This document shows, in pieces, positions 49,314-58,134 of a DNA stretch of 64,000 nucleotides. The stretch covers positions 1-64,000 of the forward strand of contig NZ_BSFQ01000029.1 of the NCBI RefSeq assembly GCF_027922425.1, read 5' to 3'. Origin of the DNA: Pseudonocardia halophobica. GTDB taxonomy: Bacteria > Actinomycetota > Actinomycetes > Mycobacteriales > Pseudonocardiaceae. The translations under genes were made by a program, and so were the position numbers. The number at the start of each line of letters is the position of its first letter. Within the stretch, counting starts at the first letter, position 1. The notes beneath the pieces were generated by a model. The model saw nothing but the letters and a program-made list of their open reading frames with translations. It had not been told where the DNA came from and did not search any database.

Positions 49314-49315
49314 CT

Positions 49316-49359
49316 CTGTGAGTGGCGATGGTCGCTATGGCGACTATCGCCACTCACAG
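49316..49359. repeat. Palindromic element, family 1, copy D
   Basis: 44-nt inverted repeat with 22-nt arms, two mismatches and no loop. It fills the whole gap between the convergent stops of hisI (ends 49313) and the MpaB-like gene (begins 49361). Confidence 0.9.
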
Positions 49360-49360
49360 C

Positions 49361-50266
49361 TCAGCCGGACATCACCCAGCGGATGCCCCGCGTGACGCCC
49401 TCGCCGGCCAGGCGGACGACCGTCGCCTCGGCGACGGGCAGGTAGGGCAGCCGCAGCGGGCCGCGCGCCCACCGGGGCAGCAACGCGACGGCCGCGGCCG
49501 CGAGCAGCGCGTACGGCGCCCGGGCGGGCAGCGCGAGCGGCGGCCTGAACAGCAGGAACCGGGCCGCGGACCGCGCCTCGGGGGTACCGCGCAACTCCGG
49601 GCGGAACGTCCGGAGGCGCGCCGCGAGCTCCGCCTCGCTCTCCGGCGGGTCGACGACGCCGAGCTCCCGGGCGACGCGGGCGGTGTCGGCGACGTAGCCG
49701 TCCCGGCCCTCCCGGTCCAGCGGCCGCGACCCGTACCGCTGGTGGGCGCGCAGGAAGCTGTCGATCTCGGCGATGTGCACCCACTCCAGCAGGTGCGGGT
49801 CCCCGGCGGAGTAGGGCCGGCCGTCGGGCGCGACCCCGCGGACCCGGCCGTGCACGGCCTTGATCCGCTCGATCGTGGCGCGGGCCTCGTCGTCGGGCCC
49901 GAAGGTCGTGGCGGCGAGGAAGTAGCTGGTGCGGGCGAGGCGCCCCCACGGGTCGCCGCGGTAGCCCGAGTGCCCAGCGACCCCGGCCATCGCCAACGGG
50001 TGCAACGACTGCAGCAGCAGCGCCCGCAGCCCGCCGACGAACATCGACGCGTCGCCGTGCACCCGCCGGATCGGGCGGTCCTCGGCGAACCAGCGCGGGC
50101 CGGGCGCCGAGTGGATCCGTGCGCGACGGTTCGGCCCCTCGTCGCCGGCGACCTTCTGGAAGACGTCCGCGCCGAGCCGCGCCCGCAGGCCCGCGACCCG
50201 GTCCGCGAGGGCGGCGGACACGTCCCCCAGCCCGGGAACCTGCAGATCGACCACGAGATCCATCAT
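49361..50266 (-). CDS. MpaB/rubber-oxygenase-like (DUF2236) protein
   Basis: 301 aa, with the ER-bound oxygenase mpaB / latex clearing protein catalytic domain. Recognisable parts are FVGGLRALLLQSLHPLAMAG then VAGHSGYRGDPWGRLARTSY (haem-binding His candidates), HLLEWVHIAEIDSFLRAHQR, and the C-terminal hydrophobic stretch ALLAAAAVALLPRWARGPLR. Family members are b-type haem oxygenases; the substrate here is unknown. ATG codons at 50266 and 50263 are adjacent starts. It lies downstream of the TetR gene on the same strand, a possible local regulator. Confidence 0.87.
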   Translation of the reverse strand: MMDLVVDLQVPGLGDVSAALADRVAGLRARLGADVFQKVAGDEGPNRRARIHSAPGPRWFAEDRPIRRVHGDASMFVGGLRALLLQSLHPLAMAGVAGHSGYRGDPWGRLARTSYFLAATTFGPDDEARATIERIKAVHGRVRGVAPDGRPYSAGDPHLLEWVHIAEIDSFLRAHQRYGSRPLDREGRDGYVADTARVARELGVVDPPESEAELAARLRTFRPELRGTPEARSAARFLLFRPPLALPARAPYALLAAAAVALLPRWARGPLRLPYLPVAEATVVRLAGEGVTRGIRWVMSG

Positions 50267-50400
50267 GCGGCCCCGCCGCGGACCCGGCCACCCGATCGTG
50301 GCGTCCGTGGGCCACCGGCCGCTGGTTCGCGTCCCCGCGAGATCCAGCACCCCGCCCGAGCCGCGCCGCTCGCGGACCCCGCGCGACGATCAGGCTCGGG

Positions 50401-51033
50401 CTACGACCGGCCCACCGACCCGTCCACCGCCGACCCGTCGGGCAGTGGCCCGGTGAGGTACCGCTGCACCGTGGGGCCGACCTGTGCGACCAGGGTCGCG
50501 TGCGACGCGGAGGCCAGCGGCTCGAGCTGCACGACGTACCGGATCATCCCCAGCCCGATGACCTGCGACGCGACCAGCGCCGCCCGCTCCTCGGCCCGGT
50601 CCGGCGCCACCCGCCCGACGAGCGGCCCGATGACCACCCGGACGATGAACTCGCGCATCATCCGCGCCGCCGCGGGATGCCCGGCCACGCTGCGGATCAG
50701 CGTGACGAGAGCGCCGCCCGACGCCTCGTCCCACACCCGCAGGAACATCGCGACGATCCGCTCGCCGAGCTGCTCGGGGTCGCCGGGCTCGACGGTCGCG
50801 ACGATCGCGGACGGGTCGACCGGCACGTCGAGCGACGCCGTGAACAGCTGGGCCTTGCCCCCGAACCAGTGGTTGACCATGGCAGCGTCGACGCCGGCCC
50901 GCTCGGCGATCCGGCGGACGGTGGCGCCGTCGTAGCCCCGTTCGGCGAACTCGACGCGCGCGGCCGTGAGCAGGGCGGCGCGCGTGTCCTCGCCGGAGGT
51001 GCGGCGGCCGCGGCGGCGCGGTTCGCGGGTGGT
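50401..51033 (-). CDS. TetR family transcriptional regulator
   Basis: 210 aa. The N-terminal helix-turn-helix is TRAALLTAARVEFAERGYDG then ATVRRIAERAGVDAAMVNHW with the typical FGGKAQLF turn. The ligand domain follows and ends AQVGPTVQRYLTGPLPDG. It is divergent from trpE, with 63 nt between starts, and upstream of the MpaB-like gene, so control of the latter is the simplest guess. GTG 51033 lies 6 nt from a GAAGAT box on the minus strand. Confidence 0.9.
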   Translation of the reverse strand, partial: TTREPRRRGRRTSGEDTRAALLTAARVEFAERGYDGATVRRIAERAGVDAAMVNHWFGGKAQLFTASLDVPVDPSAIVATVEPGDPEQLGERIVAMFLRVWDEASGGALVTLIRSVAGHPAAARMMREFIVRVVIGPLVGRVAPDRAEERAALVASQVIGLGMIRYVVQLEPLASASHATLVAQVGPTVQRYLTGPLPDGSAVDGSVGRS

Positions 51034-51083
51034 CACGGGGCCATCTTCACCCTCCCCGCCGTCACCCCACCCACCCGGCACGG

Positions 51084-51089
51084 GAGAAT
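51084..51089 (+). promoter_or_regulatory. -10-like box of trpE
   Basis: GAGAAT lies 7 nt before the GTG at 51097, supporting that start over an ATG at 51088 which overlaps the box. Confidence 0.45.
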
Positions 51090-51096
51090 GAGCCCC

Positions 51097-52683
51097 GTGA
51101 CCGCAGCCACCACGAGCCCCACCGCACCTCCCGCCGCGCTGGGAGCGGTCAGCCCCACCCGCGAGGAGTTCCGCGCGCTGGCCGAGAACCACCGGGTGAT
51201 CCCGGTGACCCGCCGGTTGCTGGCCGACGACGAGTCGCCGGTCGGCGTCTACCGCAAGCTCGCCGCCCCGGACGGCCGCGCCCGTCCCGGCACCTTCCTC
51301 TTCGAGTCCGCCGAGAACGGGCGCTCCTGGTCGCGCTGGTCGTTCGTCGGTGCGCGCTCCGCCGCCTCGCTGACCACGGTCGACGGGCGGATCCGCTGGA
51401 CCGGCGAGGTCCCCGACCACCTGCCCACCGAGGGCGACGTGCTGGAGGCGGTCCGCGGCGTCGTCGAGGAGCTGCAGAGCGAGCCGCTGCCGGGCATGCC
51501 GCCGCTGACCGGCGGGCTCGTCGGGTACATGGGCTACGACATCGTCCGCCGGATCGAGCGGATCGGCAGCGAGGAGAACCCGCCGGTCGACGACCTGCGC
51601 ATCCCCGAGCTGGTCCTGCTGCTGGCCACGGACCTCGCCGCCGTCGACCACCACGAGGGCACGATCACGCTGATCGCCAACGCGATCAACTGGGACGACT
51701 CGGACGAGCGCGTCGACGAGGCCTACGACGACGCCGTGGCCCGGCTGGACCGGATGACCGCCGAGCTGGCCGCGCCCGCTGCGTCGACCGTCGCGGTGTT
51801 CAGCGCGGTGTCCCCGGACTTCGAGCGCAAGCGCACCCAGGCCGAGCACTTCGCCGCCGTCGAGGTGGCGAAGGAGCAGATCCGTGCGGGGGAGTGCTTC
51901 CAGATCGTCGTCTCGCAGCGCTTCGAGATGGACTGCGGGGCAGACCCGCTCGACGTGTACCGGGTGCTGCGCACCACCAACCCCAGCCCGTACATGTACC
52001 TGCTGAACATCGAGGACGAGTCGGGCGGCAGCCCGTTCACGATCGTCGGGTCCAGCCCGGAGGCGCTGGTCACGGTGGCCGACCGGCAGGCCACCACGCA
52101 CCCCATCGCCGGGACGCGTTGGCGCGGCGCCACCGACGAGGAGGACGAGCTGCTGGAGAAGGACCTCCGGCACGACGAGAAGGAGCGCTCCGAGCACGTC
52201 ATGCTCGTCGACCTGGGCCGCAACGACCTGGGCCGGGTCTGCGAGCCGGGCACGGTGAAGGTGCGCAACTTCTTCTCCGTGGAGCGCTACAGCCACGTCA
52301 TGCACCTGGTCTCCACGGTCACCGGGACCCTGCGGGAGGACAAGAACGCGGTCGACGCCGTGCTCTCCTGCTTCCCCGCGGGCACCCTGTCCGGCGCGCC
52401 GAAGGTCCGCGCGATGCAGGTGATCGACGAGCTCGAACCCACCCGCCGCGGCCTCTACGGCGGGATCGTCGGGTACCTCGACTTCGCCGGCAACGCCGAC
52501 ACCGCCATCGCCATCCGGACCGCCCTGATCCGGGACGGCCGGGCGTACGTGCAGGCGGGCGGCGGGATCGTCGCCGACTCGGACCCGCAGGCCGAGGACA
52601 CCGAATGCCTCAACAAGGCCCGGGCGGTGCTGTCCGCGGTCGCGACCGCGGCCACCCTGGGCCGCCCGGGCGGGCATGCCTGA
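51097..52683 (+). CDS. trpE: Anthranilate synthase component I
   Basis: Chorismate-utilising enzyme of 528 aa forming anthranilate. N-terminal feedback region FLFESAENGRSWSRWSFVGA. Catalytic domain blocks: GGLVGYMGYDIVRRIE, GECFQIVVSQRFEMD, HPIAGTRWRGATDEEDELLE, HVMLVDLGRNDLGRVCEPGT, FPAGTLSGAPKVRAMQVIDE and YVQAGGGIVADSDPQAEDTE. No trpG or trpD is nearby. No leader peptide rich in Trp is visible in the short upstream gap, so attenuation is unlikely. It overlaps the next gene by 8 nt. Confidence 0.97.
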   Translation: MTAATTSPTAPPAALGAVSPTREEFRALAENHRVIPVTRRLLADDESPVGVYRKLAAPDGRARPGTFLFESAENGRSWSRWSFVGARSAASLTTVDGRIRWTGEVPDHLPTEGDVLEAVRGVVEELQSEPLPGMPPLTGGLVGYMGYDIVRRIERIGSEENPPVDDLRIPELVLLLATDLAAVDHHEGTITLIANAINWDDSDERVDEAYDDAVARLDRMTAELAAPAASTVAVFSAVSPDFERKRTQAEHFAAVEVAKEQIRAGECFQIVVSQRFEMDCGADPLDVYRVLRTTNPSPYMYLLNIEDESGGSPFTIVGSSPEALVTVADRQATTHPIAGTRWRGATDEEDELLEKDLRHDEKERSEHVMLVDLGRNDLGRVCEPGTVKVRNFFSVERYSHVMHLVSTVTGTLREDKNAVDAVLSCFPAGTLSGAPKVRAMQVIDELEPTRRGLYGGIVGYLDFAGNADTAIAIRTALIRDGRAYVQAGGGIVADSDPQAEDTECLNKARAVLSAVATAATLGRPGGHA

Positions 52684-53353
52684 CACGCCCGCCCCCGCCC
52701 GCAGCGGCCGGCTGTTCCTCCTGACGGCCGCGCTGCTGCTCCTCGGTGCGCTCGGGCTGTGGGGGACGACCCGGCTGGACTGGGCGTCCACGCAGGTCGA
52801 GGTGGCCGGGCACGGGGCGACCGGGGCGGTGCCGGTCGCGGCCACCGGCGCACAGATCGCACCGGCGCTGCTCGGGCTGGCCGCGCTCGCGGTCGCGGCG
52901 GTGGCCGCGGCGATCGCGGTGTCGGGCGCCGTGCGGCGGGTCCTCGGTGTGATCGTGGCGCTGGCCGGCGGCTACGGCGCCTACGCCGCGGTGTCGGGCT
53001 GGTTGCGCCCGCCGACCGCGTCGGAGCTGCCCGCGCTGGTGGGCAGCGCGGCCGCGGGGGCGACCACGGCACCCGGCGCCTCGGTGTCCACCACGGCCGC
53101 CCCGCTGCTCGGGGTGCTCGGCGGGCTGCTGGTCGTGGCCGGGGGTGTGCTGCTGGTGGTGGCCGACCGGCGGCTGCCACGGATGGGTGCGCGGTACGAC
53201 GCCCCGGGCGCGCCGCGCCGCCCGGCCGACCCCGAGCGGGCGGCCTGGGACGAGCTCGACTCCGGTGTCGACCCGACCACGGAGGGTGCGTTCGCGCGGG
53301 ACCGTGGGCCGGACGGCGGCCCCCGGCCCGGCCGCCCGCACGGCACGGAATAG
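52676..53353 (+). CDS. Trp-operon-associated membrane protein
   Basis: 225 aa with four membrane helices: LFLLTAALLLLGALGLWG near the N-terminus, ALLGLAALAVAAVAAAIAVS, VLGVIVALAGGYGAYAAVSG, and PLLGVLGGLLVVAGGVLLVV. It matches the conserved actinobacterial Trp-biosynthesis-associated membrane protein family found between trpE and trpC. A Trp-related transport or regulatory role is only inferred from position. The start overlaps trpE by 8 nt. Confidence 0.9.
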   Translation: MPDTPAPARSGRLFLLTAALLLLGALGLWGTTRLDWASTQVEVAGHGATGAVPVAATGAQIAPALLGLAALAVAAVAAAIAVSGAVRRVLGVIVALAGGYGAYAAVSGWLRPPTASELPALVGSAAAGATTAPGASVSTTAAPLLGVLGGLLVVAGGVLLVVADRRLPRMGARYDAPGAPRRPADPERAAWDELDSGVDPTTEGAFARDRGPDGGPRPGRPHGTE

Positions 53354-53402
53354 CATGGTCGGAACGCCTGGTAGGCCCGAACCCGGAAGGGGAGTGCGCC
53401 CC

Positions 53403-54248
53403 GTGGGCGAGCACGGTGAGGTGAGTGCGGGAGTCCGGCCCAGCGTCCTGGACTCCATCGTGGAGGGTGTCCGGGAGGACCTCGCGGCCCGGGAGGCCGC
53501 GGTGGACTTCGCGGAGATCAAACGGCGGGCCGCCGCGGCGGCGCCGCCGAAGGACGTCATGGCCGCGTTGAACGAGCCCGGTGTCGGGGTCATCGCCGAG
53601 GTCAAGCGGCGCAGCCCGTCGAAGGGCGCGCTCGCGACGATCCCGGACCCGGCCGTCCTGGCCAAGGCGTACGCCGAGAACGGCGCGCGGGTGATCAGCG
53701 TGCTCACCGAGCAGCGCCGGTTCGGCGGCAGCCTCGACGACCTGGCCGCCGTGCGCGCCGCCGTCGACGTCTGCGTGCTGCGCAAGGACTTCGTCGTCAC
53801 GCCGTACCAGGTGCACGAGGCGCGGGCCTACGGCGCGGACCTGGTGCTGCTGATCGTGGCGGCCCTGGAGCAGCCGGTCCTGGAGTCGCTGCTGGACCGC
53901 GTGGAGTCCCTCGGGATGACCGCGCTGGTCGAGGTGCACACCGAGGAGGAGGCCGACCGGGCGCTCGAGGCCGGGGCGAAGGTCATCGGCGTCAACGCGC
54001 GGGACCTCAAGACCCTCGAGGTCGACCTGGGCATCTTCGGGCGGCTGGCCCCCGGGCTCCCCAACGACGTGCTGCGCGTGGCCGAGTCGGGCGTGCGCGG
54101 TCCGGGTGACCTGCTCACCTACGCGGGCTGGGGCGCCGACGCGGTGCTCGTCGGCGAGGGCCTCGTGACCAGCGGGGATCCGGGCGCGGCCGTCCGGGCG
54201 CTGGTGGCTGCGGGCTTCCACCCGTCGTGCTCCAGAATGGTGCGGTGA
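53403..54248 (+). CDS. trpC: Indole-3-glycerol phosphate synthase
   Basis: Barrel enzyme closing the indole ring, 281 aa and not fused to TrpF. Blocks: SVLDSIVEGVREDLAAREAA, VGVIAEVKRRSPSKGALATI with the catalytic Lys, LRKDFVVTPYQVHEARAYGA, EVHTEEEADRALEAGAKVIG and NVRD-like GVNARDLKTLEVDL. GTG 53403 has AGGGGAG at 53388-53394, 8 nt away; GTG 53421 is the alternative. Overlaps trpB by GTGA. Confidence 0.95.
   Translation: MGEHGEVSAGVRPSVLDSIVEGVREDLAAREAAVDFAEIKRRAAAAAPPKDVMAALNEPGVGVIAEVKRRSPSKGALATIPDPAVLAKAYAENGARVISVLTEQRRFGGSLDDLAAVRAAVDVCVLRKDFVVTPYQVHEARAYGADLVLLIVAALEQPVLESLLDRVESLGMTALVEVHTEEEADRALEAGAKVIGVNARDLKTLEVDLGIFGRLAPGLPNDVLRVAESGVRGPGDLLTYAGWGADAVLVGEGLVTSGDPGAAVRALVAAGFHPSCSRMVR
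54233..54238 (+). promoter_or_regulatory. Possible internal -10 box for trpB
   Basis: CAGAAT lies 6 nt before the trpB GTG, inside trpC. It could give a separate trpBA message. Confidence 0.4.
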
Positions 54249-55615
54249 GTTCCTCCACGAGCGTCCGGGCGAGCAGCCGGGTCACCGCCAGTCAGGGCAT
54301 CGAGACGCCGTCGGGCCACGAGCCCGACGGGCGCGGCCACTTCGGCCGCTACGGGGGGCGATGGGTCCCCGAGGCCCTGGTCGCGGCGCTCGACGAGCTG
54401 GAGACGGCCTACGAGAAGGCCCGGCACGATCCCGAGTTCCTCACCGAGCTGGACCGGCTGCACCGTGACTACACCGGGCGGCCGTCCCCGCTGACGGACG
54501 TGCCGAAGCTCTCGCGGCACGCCGGCGGCGCCCGGATCCTGCTCAAGCGCGAGGACCTGAACCACACCGGCTCCCACAAGATCAACAACGTGCTCGGCCA
54601 GGCGCTGCTCACCAAGCGGATGGGCAAGGAGCGGGTGATCGCCGAGACCGGGGCGGGCCAGCACGGGGTCGCCACGGCGACCGCGTGCGCACTGCTGGAC
54701 CTCGAGTGCGTGGTCTACATGGGCGAGGTCGACACCCGCCGGCAGGCGCTCAACGTGGCCCGGATGCGGCTGCTCGGCGCCACCGTGATCCCGGTGAAGA
54801 CCGGCTCGCGCACGCTGAAGGACGCGATCAACGAGGCGCTGCGGGACTGGGTCACCAACGTCGACTCGACGCACTACCTGCTCGGCACGGTCGCCGGCCC
54901 GCACCCGTTCCCGCAGATGGTGCGGGACTTCCACCGGGTGATCGGGCTCGAGGCCCGGGCCCAGGTGCTCGAGCGGACCGGCCGGCTGCCCACCGCCGTC
55001 GCCGCGTGCGTGGGCGGCGGGTCCAACGCGATCGGGATCTTCCACGCCTTCATCGACGACCCGGGCGTCCGGCTCGTCGGGTTCGAGCCCGGTGGCGACG
55101 GCGTCGAGACCGGCCGGCACGGGGCGACCCTGTCCGAGGGGTCGCCGGGCGCGCTGCACGGCGCCTTCTCGTACCTGCTGCAGGACGAGGACGGGCAGAC
55201 CGCGGAGTCGTACTCGATCTCGGCGGGGCTGGACTACCCGGGCGTCGGGCCGGAGCACGCGCTGCTCAAGGACCTCGGCCGCGCCGAGTACCAGCCGGTG
55301 ACCGACGCGGAGGCGATGGACGCGTTCGCGCTGCTCTGCCGCACCGAGGGGATCATCCCGGCCATCGAGTCGGCGCACGCCGTGGCCGGCGCGCTGCGGC
55401 TGGGCCAGGAGCTGGGGCCCGACGCGGTGATCCTGGTGAACCTCTCCGGCCGCGGCGACAAGGACGTCGACACCGCCGCGAAGTGGTTCGGGATGATCGG
55501 GCAGGACGAGAGCGCCGAGGCGGCCGACGGCACGGCCATCGCCGAGGGCCGTACCGAGCAGCCGACCGGCTCCTTCGCGGACGCCGGCAGCGAGACCGAG
55601 GGGATCCAGGCGTGA
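54245..55615 (+). CDS. trpB: Tryptophan synthase beta chain
   Basis: PLP enzyme joining indole and serine, 456 aa. Blocks: GHFGRYGGRWVPEALVAALD, GRPSPLTDVPKLSRHAGGAR, LLKREDLNHTGSHKINNVLG with the PLP Lys, AETGAGQHGVATATACALLD, and the phosphate loop CVGGGSNAIGIFHAF. The C-terminal 40 residues form an acidic tail beyond the usual end. Coupled to trpC and trpA by GTGA overlaps. Confidence 0.98.
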   Translation: MSSSTSVRASSRVTASQGIETPSGHEPDGRGHFGRYGGRWVPEALVAALDELETAYEKARHDPEFLTELDRLHRDYTGRPSPLTDVPKLSRHAGGARILLKREDLNHTGSHKINNVLGQALLTKRMGKERVIAETGAGQHGVATATACALLDLECVVYMGEVDTRRQALNVARMRLLGATVIPVKTGSRTLKDAINEALRDWVTNVDSTHYLLGTVAGPHPFPQMVRDFHRVIGLEARAQVLERTGRLPTAVAACVGGGSNAIGIFHAFIDDPGVRLVGFEPGGDGVETGRHGATLSEGSPGALHGAFSYLLQDEDGQTAESYSISAGLDYPGVGPEHALLKDLGRAEYQPVTDAEAMDAFALLCRTEGIIPAIESAHAVAGALRLGQELGPDAVILVNLSGRGDKDVDTAAKWFGMIGQDESAEAADGTAIAEGRTEQPTGSFADAGSETEGIQA

Positions 55616-56418
55616 GCGGCCGATCTGTCGCCGACGTGTTCGCGAAGTGCCGCGCCGAGGGCCGCGGCGCCCTGGTCGGCTACCTGCCGGCGGGGTACCC
55701 GACGGTCGACGAGGGGGTGGAGCTGCTCGCCGCGATGAGCGAGGGCGGCTGCGACCTGCTCGAGGTCGGCGTGCCGTACTCGGACCCGGTGATGGACGGG
55801 CCCACGATCCAGGCCGCCGCGGACACCGCGCTGCGCAACGGGTTCCGGCTGCGGGACGTGTTCAGCACGGTCGAGCGCGTCACGGCGGCGGGGGGCAACT
55901 GCGTCGTGATGACCTACTTCAACCCGGTGCTGCGCTACGGGGTGGACCGCTTCGCCGCGGACCTCGCCGCCGCCGGCGGGCTCGGCCTGATCACGCCGGA
56001 CCTGATCCCGGACGAGGCCGACGAGTGGTTCGCCGCCTCGGACAAGTACGGGCTGTCCCGGACCTTCCTGGTGTCGCCGTCGTCGACGGACGAGCGGATC
56101 GCCTCGACCACCGCCGCCTCCAGCGGCTTCGTGTACGCGACCTCGATCATGGGCGTGACGGGCGCGCGGGACTCGGTGAACTCGGCCGCCGGCGAGATCG
56201 TCGGCCGGACCCGGCCGCACACCTCGCTGCCGATCGGCGTCGGGCTCGGGGTGCGCAACGCCGACCAGGCCGCCGAGATCGCGGGCTTCGCCGACGGCGT
56301 CATCGTCGGCTCGGCCTTCGTCTCCGCCGCGGAGAAGGGCGGGCCCGACGCGGTCCGCGACCTCGCCCGGGAGCTCGCCGCCGGCGTCGCGCGGGCGGGG
56401 CTGCCGCAGCGGGCCTGA
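55612..56418 (+). CDS. trpA: Tryptophan synthase alpha chain
   Basis: Barrel enzyme of 268 aa that releases indole for TrpB. Catalytic Glu and Asp lie in CDLLEVGVPYSDPVMDGPTI. Other blocks are LVGYLPAGYPTVDEGVELL, LGLITPDLIPDEADEWFAAS, SGFVYATSIMGVTGARDSVN and IGVGLGVRNADQAAEIAGFA. Last gene of the trp unit, followed by a strong hairpin. Confidence 0.97.
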   Translation: MSGRSVADVFAKCRAEGRGALVGYLPAGYPTVDEGVELLAAMSEGGCDLLEVGVPYSDPVMDGPTIQAAADTALRNGFRLRDVFSTVERVTAAGGNCVVMTYFNPVLRYGVDRFAADLAAAGGLGLITPDLIPDEADEWFAASDKYGLSRTFLVSPSSTDERIASTTAASSGFVYATSIMGVTGARDSVNSAAGEIVGRTRPHTSLPIGVGLGVRNADQAAEIAGFADGVIVGSAFVSAAEKGGPDAVRDLARELAAGVARAGLPQRA

Positions 56419-56426
56419 GGCCGCCC

Positions 56427-56451
56427 GGGGCCGCGCGTTGCGCGCGGTCCC
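56427..56451 (+). terminator. Hairpin after trpA
   Basis: CCGCGCG at 56431-56437 and CGCGCGG at 56441-56447 pair around a TTG loop; the stem extends outward to 11 bp with one G-U pair. No T-tract. It lies 9 nt after the trpA stop. Confidence 0.65.
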
Positions 56452-56500
56452 GGAGTGCCGCCGGGGGAGGTGGGGGAGCCGCTCCCCTCCGAGCCCGCGC

Positions 56501-56506
56501 TACGGT
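56501..56506 (+). promoter_or_regulatory. -10 box of lgt, leaderless
   Basis: TACGGT lies 6 nt before the GTG at 56513. Confidence 0.7.
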
Positions 56507-56512
56507 GGCCGC

Positions 56513-57487
56513 GTGAGCGCCCTCGCGAGCAGCACCGTGCTGGCCTACCTCCCCAGCCCGGACCGCGGCGTCTGGCATCTCGGGCCGATCCCGATCCGGG
56601 CGTACGCGCTCTGCATCATCGCCGGGATCGTCGTCGCGATCTGGTGGGGCGAGAAGCGGTTCGTCGCGCGCGGCGGTCCGGCCGGCACGGTCGTCGACGT
56701 CGCGGTGTGGGCGGTGCCGTTCGGCCTGATCGGCGGGCGGCTCTACCACGTCGCCACCGACTGGCGGACCTACTTCGGCCCCGGCGGCGACCCGGTCAAC
56801 GCGCTCAAGATCTGGGAGGGCGGCCTCGGGATCTGGGGGGCGATCGCGCTCGGCGCGGTCGGGGCCTGGATCGGCTGCCGGCGGCGCGGCATCCCGCTGC
56901 CCTTCTTCGCCGACGCGGTCGCGCCCGGGATCGTCGTCGCGCAGGCGATCGGCCGGCTGGGCAACTACTTCAACCAGGAGCTCTACGGCGCCCCGACGAC
57001 GTTGCCGTGGGGCCTGGAGATCTACGAGCGGGTCGACCCGGCGACCGGCGCGTCGGACCCGCTGGGCGGCGTGGCCGTCGACACCGCGAACCCGATCGCG
57101 ATCGTGCAGCCCACGTTCCTGTACGAGCTCATCTGGAACCTGGCCGTCGCCGCGGTGATCGTGTGGGCGGACCGGCGCTTCAGGCTCGGCCACGGCCGTG
57201 TCTTCGCGCTCTACGTCGCCGGCTACACGCTCGGCCGGTTCTTCATCGAGCTCATGCGCACCGACCCCGCCACGCGCGTGTTCGGCGACATCCGGATCAA
57301 CGTCGTCGTCTCGGCGCTGGTGTTCGTCCTGGCGGTGCTCTACGTGGCGCTGGTCCGCAAGCCGCGCGAGGTGCTGCCGCCCGAGATCGCGAACCCCGAC
57401 GGGGCGCGCACCGAGGAGACCGACCGGCCGGCCGGGTCCGCCGACGCGGACGTGCCGGAGGGCCGGGCGGGCGACCGGACGCCGTGA
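56513..57487 (+). CDS. lgt: Prolipoprotein diacylglyceryl transferase
   Basis: Membrane enzyme transferring diacylglycerol to the lipobox Cys of prolipoproteins, the step before LspA. 324 aa with about seven helices. Start VSALASSTVLAYLPSPDRGV. Family blocks: IPIRAYALCIIAGIVVAIWW, GLIGGRLYHVATDWRTYFGP with the conserved Arg, the Lgt signature AIGRLGNYFNQELYGAPTTL, and GRVFALYVAGYTLGRFFIEL. A polar C-terminal tail of about 40 residues follows. It overlaps the next gene by GTGA. Confidence 0.97.
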   Translation: MSALASSTVLAYLPSPDRGVWHLGPIPIRAYALCIIAGIVVAIWWGEKRFVARGGPAGTVVDVAVWAVPFGLIGGRLYHVATDWRTYFGPGGDPVNALKIWEGGLGIWGAIALGAVGAWIGCRRRGIPLPFFADAVAPGIVVAQAIGRLGNYFNQELYGAPTTLPWGLEIYERVDPATGASDPLGGVAVDTANPIAIVQPTFLYELIWNLAVAAVIVWADRRFRLGHGRVFALYVAGYTLGRFFIELMRTDPATRVFGDIRINVVVSALVFVLAVLYVALVRKPREVLPPEIANPDGARTEETDRPAGSADADVPEGRAGDRTP

Positions 57488-58134
57488 CCACCTCGGCGAC
57501 GCGCTTCGACGGCTTCGGCGACGGCGCCGTCGAGTTCTACGACGGTCTGCTGGCGGACAACAGCAAGGCGTACTGGACCGACCAGCGCGAGGTCTACGAG
57601 GCGCACGTCCGCGCGCCGATGACGGCCCTGCTCGCCGAGCTCGAGGAGGAGTTCGGGCCGGGCAAGATCTTCCGCCCGTACCGGGACGTCCGGTTCGCGA
57701 AGGACAAGTCGCCGTACAAGACCCACTGCGGCGGCTTCGCCCCGCCGTACTACGTCCAGGTCGGCCCCGACGGGCTGCTCGCCGCGGCCGGGTACTACGG
57801 CATGGCTCCGGACCAGGTCGCGCGCTACCGCACCGCGGTCGACGACGAGCGCCGCGGCGAGGCGCTGCGCGGCATCCTGCAGGCTGCGGAGAAGGCCGGG
57901 CTGACGGTCGGCGGGGAGCAGCTGCGCACCCGGCCGAAGGGCACCGACCCGGACCACCCGCGACTCGACCTGCTGCGGCACAAGGGCCTCATGGTCGCCC
58001 GCCGCTGGCCCCCGGACGACGCGCTGCACGAGCGGACCTGCCTCGACCGGGTCCGCCGCACCTGGCGGGCCGCCCGCCCGCTCGCGGAGTGGCTCGCCGA
58101 CCATGTCGGCCCGAGCGAGCAACCCCGCCGCTAG
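57484..58134 (+). CDS. DUF2461 (TIGR02453) family protein
   Basis: 216 aa. Family features are FYDGLLADNSKAYWTDQREV, RPYRDVRFAKDKSPYKTHCG, YYVQVGPDGLLAAAGYYGMA and GLMVARRWPPDDALHE. The protein is soluble and its function is unknown. It is coupled to lgt by a 4-nt overlap. Its TAG stop overlaps the stop of the convergent VanZ-like gene within a shared CTAG. Confidence 0.9.
   Translation: MTTSATRFDGFGDGAVEFYDGLLADNSKAYWTDQREVYEAHVRAPMTALLAELEEEFGPGKIFRPYRDVRFAKDKSPYKTHCGGFAPPYYVQVGPDGLLAAAGYYGMAPDQVARYRTAVDDERRGEALRGILQAAEKAGLTVGGEQLRTRPKGTDPDHPRLDLLRHKGLMVARRWPPDDALHERTCLDRVRRTWRAARPLAEWLADHVGPSEQPRR

Noticed and set aside
51034..51096. Trp attenuator before trpE
   Set aside because: The gap to the divergent TetR gene is only 63 nt and holds no Trp-rich leader or paired hairpins.
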